DNA from: Rhodopirellula sp.
Lineage (GTDB): Bacteria > Planctomycetota > Planctomycetia > Pirellulales > Thermoguttaceae
Direction of reading: 5' to 3'
Assembly (NCBI GenBank): GCA_012728855.1
Contig: JAAYEH010000580.1
Location: forward strand, 1 to 37,125
Length of the DNA stretch: 37,125 nt
Shown here: positions 32,712 to 37,125 of the stretch, in pieces
Layout of the letters: the number at the start of each line of letters is the position of its first letter
Position numbering within the stretch: the first letter of the stretch is position 1
Notes under the pieces: model-generated
What the model was told of the DNA's origin: nothing
What the model saw: only the letters and a program-made list of their open reading frames with translations
Database searches by the model: none
Program-made: the position numbers and the translations under genes

Positions 32712-33122
32712 TTAGCAGCGGCGGCCTCGCGCCGACAGTTGTTCCACAAGAAGCTCTGAGTCGCCGGGGAACGAGAGATATGCCTTGCGAGATTGGTGCA
32801 ACCGGCTATGTTCCCGCACCATCCTCCTCCACATCTCCGTCTGCCTTACCCAATCCACCTCCACCACAACCACCCGCAGTTGCCGCTTTGTCACGATATC
32901 GCGGCTCTGCGTGGCTGCCGGAAGGAATAGGAACTCCTCCTGAATATCCGGTGCCAAGCAGAGCCGATTGATGCTCTGCGACATTCTCGACCGCGTAACC
33001 CGCCCCAGCCGGGCCAGTTCCGCGTAGTCGGCGACTTTGCCGCGCCCTTGGTCCCGGCTGGCGAGGCGGGACGTTTCTTTGTGTGTTCCTCGATTGTCAG
33101 CGAGGGCGGCCTGGTGGTGCAA
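32712..33122 (-). pseudogene. fragment of a recombinase-associated HTH protein
   Basis: The frame encodes KVADYAELARLGRVTRSRMS followed by CLAPDIQEEFLFLPAATQSR and DIVTKRQLRVVV. This matches the C-terminal helix-turn-helix part of proteins found beside recombinase genes in planctomycetes (DYAELARLxxVTRARxSQI pattern). The N-terminal half and the recombinase itself are absent, and the first 30 residues look unrelated. It overlaps the end of the large secreted protein by 26 bases. I read it as a scar of an integrated element. Confidence 0.55.
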
Positions 33123-35574
33123 CGTTTGGCTGCCTTTCGATCACGGCCATTTCCTTCTCGCCCAGTGCGAGACGGATCCATCGTCTGCCATTCTGTAACC
33201 GTTCCTCACCATGCTGCTCGGTAAGTTTGCCGGCCGAGTCGTACCAATAGACCGTTACCGGGTCATCGTCGCCGAGGGTGAAGGTGCCGGGCACCGCCGT
33301 GAGGATTTTCTCCTTACCCAGGAGCCAACCGCGGTGCAACTCCACCGGCGTGAACGGGAACATCTTTGCAGTGATCGTGGGATACGGCTGCTTGGGAGCC
33401 GCATAGTAGTAATAGACGGTGCCCCACATAAGCTTGGCCCGGATGTCCTCCAGTAAACCCGGAAAATCCTTCACCGTCTTGTGATCGCCGAGCGAGATCG
33501 GGCTGTAGAGATGCGAGCGGGCGGGGTACCAGCCGGCCGCCGTCTCGACAAATCGCGGGAAATGGATCCTGCTCAGGGTATCGGTGCTGGCAACCGAGTT
33601 GCCGATCAAGAGGCCGCCTTTGTTACGGATGTATTCGATCAGTTTCACCTTCGCCGTCAATGAAATGAGGTGAATGTAAGCCATCTTGCGATGGATGCGA
33701 TATTGATCGTCGAGTTGGGCCGAGTGGCCGTCCCAGCGGTCGAACGTGTACTTGGTAGAGATCCAATCGAGTTCGTCCCAGTAGATGCCGTCGGCGCCGA
33801 TCTTGTCCTTATCGAGACACATGTCTATGATCCGCTTTATGGCCTCGAAATAAGAATTCTCCGGGTCAAGGGCTGGATAGTTGTAGAAGAAGGGAATTCC
33901 CGTGTCCTGGGTGTACCGCTTGTTCTCGTACTGGCTGCCGCCCTCATCGGTAATGCGGGCATCGGCGTGTTTCTTGGGTCCGGCGGGATCGGTATTGATG
34001 AACGAGTGGATGTAGACGAGGCTCTTGACGTGCGGAATGCCCCGACGGATGTTGGCGCAGTGCTCCCTCAGCCTCTGTTGCAGTTGAGTCGCTTGGAGCA
34101 TGTGTTCGCCGTGATAGCACTTCATTTCGCCCGAACGATCGAACCATACGCCGGACGCCATGAACTGCAGGCCCCGCTCGGTGGCCATCTGACGATACGC
34201 CTCGTCCGAACCGGCTCCCAGCCCGAACTGGAAGCCACCTGGGATCGTGAAGTTGACGCCCAGGTCGCGGCGAGCAAGATTGATGAAGTCGAAGTAGTCG
34301 GATCGCAGGAGCGGATAAAGGTTCCAGCGGAGCGTATAGGTATCTTTCGGCCCCAGGGCAAACGTATCGCTACGGGCCCCAGTGCCCTGGTCGAAGTAGA
34401 GTACCGACTGGATGCGGTAGACATCGTCGATGGCGATGAGCCCGCACCCGCTCTCACGCCCGGCCGCAAACACCGAGGAGTTTTCCAGCCGATCCATAGT
34501 AACGACCGCAGGATCCGGATTCCCTCCGAGCCAGGCATCGATGATCTCATTGGCGGGCGAAACCAGCCGGTTGTCAAACGCCAGACCGATCGCCTCGTCC
34601 GTGAGATTGGTGAGTCGGTCGCTCACTTCCAAGTGATCGCCAGCAAAGTGGACCGTCCTCTCCAACCGATACTCTTTGCCGCTGCCGGTGATCCTCGTTT
34701 CACCTGCCGTCTGGCTCACCACAACCTTCCAGGCAGGCTCGCCTTTGCAGTTCCCGTCGGCACTGAGATAGTTAAAGTCTCCGCGCTGGTAGGAAAATCG
34801 CGAGACGACATTCAGACTGAGTCCCGGCAAGGAGATCTTCAAACCGCCTCCAGGCTGCACGGTAACCACCTTGTCGACCTCTGCGCCAGCAGGCGGCTGG
34901 ACCATGAACCGTTCGGCTCGAAACTCCTCGTCGGGCCGCGACGCCCTGCCGATCGACGGTTCTCGGGAAAACTCGACGGCGAGTTCGTCGAGAACGAAGT
35001 CCAGCGAAGGATTCGTCTGCGAAAAATACCTCCGCAGCCCCATGGTTTCGCCGAGGTGTTCAAGAGTAACCTTGTTCTCTGCTCCCGGTGCGGCCAGATC
35101 GGTTACGTCCAGTACGAGGCGATAGGCTGAACCTCCGACTAGTCGGTTCTTTCCCGCCTTGGCGGACTCGAGAATCTCGAAATCGGGAGCATAGACAACC
35201 CGCCAATCAGCGCCTCTCACCCATGGCAACTCGCTCCCGCTGACCGTTCTTGCCAGGAGGGGCTTGTTGAGCAACCGGTTGTGCGCCCGGTCGATAGCTC
35301 CCTGGATGGGCTTTCCGTTGAGTTTCAGACGCAAGGCGTGCGTAGAGCCGGCACAATGAGGCGAATCCATGCGGATGGAGAGGGTCAACCGCAGGGATCG
35401 ATAATCTCGCGAAGATTGAAAGGTGTACTCGGCCGTCGTGCCGTAGGAAACAACATGGCCGGTCGGTGCCAGAGTTGCTCTGTCGGCCGCGACACTTGCC
35501 GCCGACAAGGCAATCATTAGCACGGTTTGCACAACATGCCCGATTTGCCCAAGAGCAGGAAAGCACTTGATCAT
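33097..35574 (-). CDS. large secreted TIM-barrel-like protein (possible glycoside hydrolase)
   Basis: An 825-residue exported protein. A signal peptide covers about 1-27 (VLMIALSAASVAA). The N-terminal 400 residues are beta-rich, like a sugar-binding or supersandwich region (GGLKISLPGLSLNVVSRFSY). The C-terminal half has TIM-barrel-like strands, for example KIGADGIYWDELDWISTKYT (Asp/Glu near 595), then KVKLIEYIRNKGGLLIGNSV and VETAAGWYPARSHLY. Acidic residues in IYWDELDW may be catalytic. I do not know the family; it may be a carbohydrate-active enzyme. The start at 35574 was chosen for the signal peptide; the frame runs 135 bases further up. Confidence 0.75.
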   Translation of the reverse strand: MIKCFPALGQIGHVVQTVLMIALSAASVAADRATLAPTGHVVSYGTTAEYTFQSSRDYRSLRLTLSIRMDSPHCAGSTHALRLKLNGKPIQGAIDRAHNRLLNKPLLARTVSGSELPWVRGADWRVVYAPDFEILESAKAGKNRLVGGSAYRLVLDVTDLAAPGAENKVTLEHLGETMGLRRYFSQTNPSLDFVLDELAVEFSREPSIGRASRPDEEFRAERFMVQPPAGAEVDKVVTVQPGGGLKISLPGLSLNVVSRFSYQRGDFNYLSADGNCKGEPAWKVVVSQTAGETRITGSGKEYRLERTVHFAGDHLEVSDRLTNLTDEAIGLAFDNRLVSPANEIIDAWLGGNPDPAVVTMDRLENSSVFAAGRESGCGLIAIDDVYRIQSVLYFDQGTGARSDTFALGPKDTYTLRWNLYPLLRSDYFDFINLARRDLGVNFTIPGGFQFGLGAGSDEAYRQMATERGLQFMASGVWFDRSGEMKCYHGEHMLQATQLQQRLREHCANIRRGIPHVKSLVYIHSFINTDPAGPKKHADARITDEGGSQYENKRYTQDTGIPFFYNYPALDPENSYFEAIKRIIDMCLDKDKIGADGIYWDELDWISTKYTFDRWDGHSAQLDDQYRIHRKMAYIHLISLTAKVKLIEYIRNKGGLLIGNSVASTDTLSRIHFPRFVETAAGWYPARSHLYSPISLGDHKTVKDFPGLLEDIRAKLMWGTVYYYYAAPKQPYPTITAKMFPFTPVELHRGWLLGKEKILTAVPGTFTLGDDDPVTVYWYDSAGKLTEQHGEERLQNGRRWIRLALGEKEMAVIERQPNVAPPGRPR

Positions 35575-36802
35575 GGATTCTCTCTCACAACGGGTGTGGC
35601 AATAGTTTAGGCAGTCCGCTCGGCCTGATTCTACTGTGTCCAGAACACGGGCAGCAACCGCGGCAAGCTCCGAGGATCTTCCCAGCGTTCTCCAGACGTA
35701 TGGTGGCAAAACACTGCTGGAAAGGCGTCCGAGTGCGGCCTAAAGCACCTAATACTTGTTGCTCCCGGTATTTGTCACAGAGCGCGTCAAACCCGACCTC
35801 GGCCCTTCACCAATGATCGCGCCCCTCCCACACCATCCTCCTCTTCATTCCGCTCGGCGCAAGGCGTCCTACCCAGCGGCCCGCCATCCGGTCGATCCGA
35901 TGGCCGTAATGCGGCCCGAGGTGAGACTTCCGCGAAATGGCGGCCAGGAATAGAGCACCGGAAATAGAGACGAAGCTGCGCTGCTGTCGGGCGCTGAAGT
36001 CGCAGTGAACCGGATGCTGGTGTCCCTCGCCCAGACACTCCAAAGAGCACTCGCCGGCTGCCGTTGCTGGCCGCTCGAAGCAGCCACGGCAGGTGGCTGC
36101 GCCCCTCACTAGTACGGCAGGAACTTTTTGACTTTTTGCGCATGGGGTCTCGTGTACGCGTGCGAGGGCGTAAAAATAGAGACGAGGGAGAGGCCCTATA
36201 CAAAAAGAGAAAAAGTTGTTGTTATTATTATATTACCCGGGTTTTCTTGGGTTTTTCAGCCCAAACTTCTTGACAACTTCTTGCCTTTTGGGCCCGCCTT
36301 TTGACGCAATGAGTCGTTTTCGGCGAACTGGTTGCCCGATCAACAGGTTGCCGAAGCGGCAATAGGTTCCGGCGGTGCCGCTTCCTGGAATCCTGGCGAT
36401 CATCTCCCGGACTTGGCTCCGGAATCCGAGTTCCGGTGGGCGGTCCTTGTGAACACCCGTTCAGATGCGCGAGAATGGCTCCTGTTGCGCTCCGATGGCC
36501 AACCTGGACCAAGAGAGCCTGGAACGCAGAGCGCGCAACCTGGGGCATTCTCGCGCCAGTGAAAACGAACGGTTTCCCATGAACTGGGCTTAGCGCGAAT
36601 CGAGGGGGAATCCTCCAGGAAAACGGGGGAAGCAGACGGAGAAGTACACCGTTTAGAGATTTCTTTTCCCTCAAGTAGAGGAAGAAAACGCGAAGTAGAC
36701 GCGCGCCTGACTGATGGTGTGCCCTGTACCGAAACTGATGGCGAAATTCATCCCGGTCCCACCCGGCGCCTTCTCTGACTCCTTTGTTGGCCGGCCCCGT
36801 GA
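35575..36802. other. gene-poor region with AT-rich tract
   Basis: About 1.2 kb with no convincing gene on either strand; open frames here are Arg/Ser/Pro-rich and lack ribosome-binding sites. The bases at about 36165-36262 are unusually AT-rich in a GC-rich genome (TTGTTGTTATTATTATATTA in the middle), followed by TTGGG...CCCAA, a small hairpin. It might be a promoter, a replication-related unwinding site or recently acquired DNA. No DnaA-box consensus was seen, so no origin is called. Confidence 0.5.
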
Positions 36803-37081
36803 TTACCTGGCTACGTATGCTTGCCCAGACCGATAAAGCTGAAGGCGCGCCTGATACTCTGCATGCGAGTCGCCCAGGAGCTGGCGTTCTAGCTCGATCG
36901 ACATTGTGTGCGGGTCCACGGCGGTGATGATTTCCAGTGCCATCTTCTCCATCGGAGTAAGCGCATCGATCTTCTTTTGCAGAAACGACGGGATTCGCTC
37001 GTTGCCGCTCAGCAGAATTGACCCGTTTGTGCTCAGGTAAACTGGGCCACTACTTGGAAAGGAGAAGATGCCTTCCTTCTT
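36803..37081 (-). pseudogene. partial coding fragment of unknown protein at the window edge
   Basis: The - strand frame reads SSGPVYLSTNGSILLSGNER, then IPSFLQKKIDALTPMEKMAL and EIITAVDPHTMSIELERQLL and ends with YRSGQAYVAR and a stop. The sequence is protein-like (helical, balanced composition), unlike neighbouring open frames. An in-frame stop lies just before it (37082-37084), and there is no ATG, GTG or TTG start in the first half. It therefore looks like the C-terminal part of a broken gene, or a gene that uses an unseen start. The family is not recognised. Confidence 0.4.
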
Positions 37082-37125
37082 TCAAGTAGTCCTTTGCGCC
37101 GAGTTGGGGAGGATGAATGGCTTGG

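Noticed and set aside
33670..35130. Long open frame on the + strand antisense to the large secreted protein
   Set aside because: A byproduct of GC-rich codon usage on the opposite strand; no start signal or recognisable domain.
35787..36203. Open frame on the - strand in the gene-poor end
   Set aside because: Arg/Ser/Pro-rich translation with no start signal and no domain; typical of non-coding GC-rich DNA.
36165..36262. Replication origin
   Set aside because: The tract is AT-rich, but no DnaA-box consensus repeats and no dnaA or rep gene were seen nearby.
36228..36674. Open frame on the - strand, 148 residues
   Set aside because: It spans the AT-rich hairpin region, has a basic low-complexity translation and no supporting ribosome-binding site.

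Overview
The window looks like a chromosomal piece of a planctomycete (Planctomycetota, Pirellulales-like). Supporting signs are a Tat-exported DUF1501 protein, a remnant of a DUF1559 protein, a Ser/Thr kinase of planctomycete style, a DUF4190/DUF3299-type membrane protein, a large secreted TIM-barrel-like protein, and high GC with long antisense open frames. No rRNA, tRNA, CRISPR array or intact insertion sequence was seen.

Region 1 (about 0.1-10.3 kb, all + strand) is one tightly packed operon. It holds a DUF5320 protein, a NifX-like/DUF5320 fusion, a six-helix membrane protein, three SPFH (HflK/HflC-like) proteins, a P1B-like P-type ATPase with a CPG motif instead of CPC, a cyclophilin lipoprotein, a zinc-ribbon membrane protein and a PaaI-type thioesterase. 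Four junctions are ATGA/GTGA overlaps. I read it as an uncharacterised membrane-microdomain/ion-pump system.

Region 2 (10.3-14.6 kb) carries a 108-bp imperfect palindrome, the DUF1501 protein, two small unknown genes, a NapH-like polyferredoxin on the - strand, the tail of a lost DUF1559 gene and a 76-aa protein.

Region 3 (14.6-22.1 kb, - strand) is a sulfur/electron-transfer locus. In transcription order it has an ArsR regulator, DsrE-like and TusA sulfur carriers, an MvhD-like subunit, a ferredoxin, two HdrA/Qmo-like flavoproteins, a winged-helix protein and a QmoC-like membrane subunit, then a universal stress protein. The parts suggest electron transfer between a cytoplasmic flavin/FeS complex, sulfur carriers and the quinone pool. 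No apr, sat or dsrAB genes are present. Overlapping divergent promoters at about 22.2 kb separate it from region 4.

Region 4 (22.3-28.9 kb, + strand) has three NifX-like genes, a DUF6951-like gene, a small secreted aromatic-rich protein, phosphatidylserine decarboxylase, L-aspartate oxidase, a hemerythrin and a DUF4190/DUF3299-like protein. Region 5 (28.9-35.6 kb, - strand) has a kinase, a coiled-coil protein, an OB-like protein and a fifth NifX-like protein in a row, then an esterase, a fragment of a recombinase-associated HTH protein and a large secreted protein. The last 1.5 kb is mostly gene-free, with one AT-rich tract and a partial coding fragment at the edge.

The recurring theme is NifX-like (FeMo-co-binding fold) small proteins: five divergent copies, with no nif structural gene, sit beside both the SPFH/ATPase operon and the Hdr/Qmo operon.
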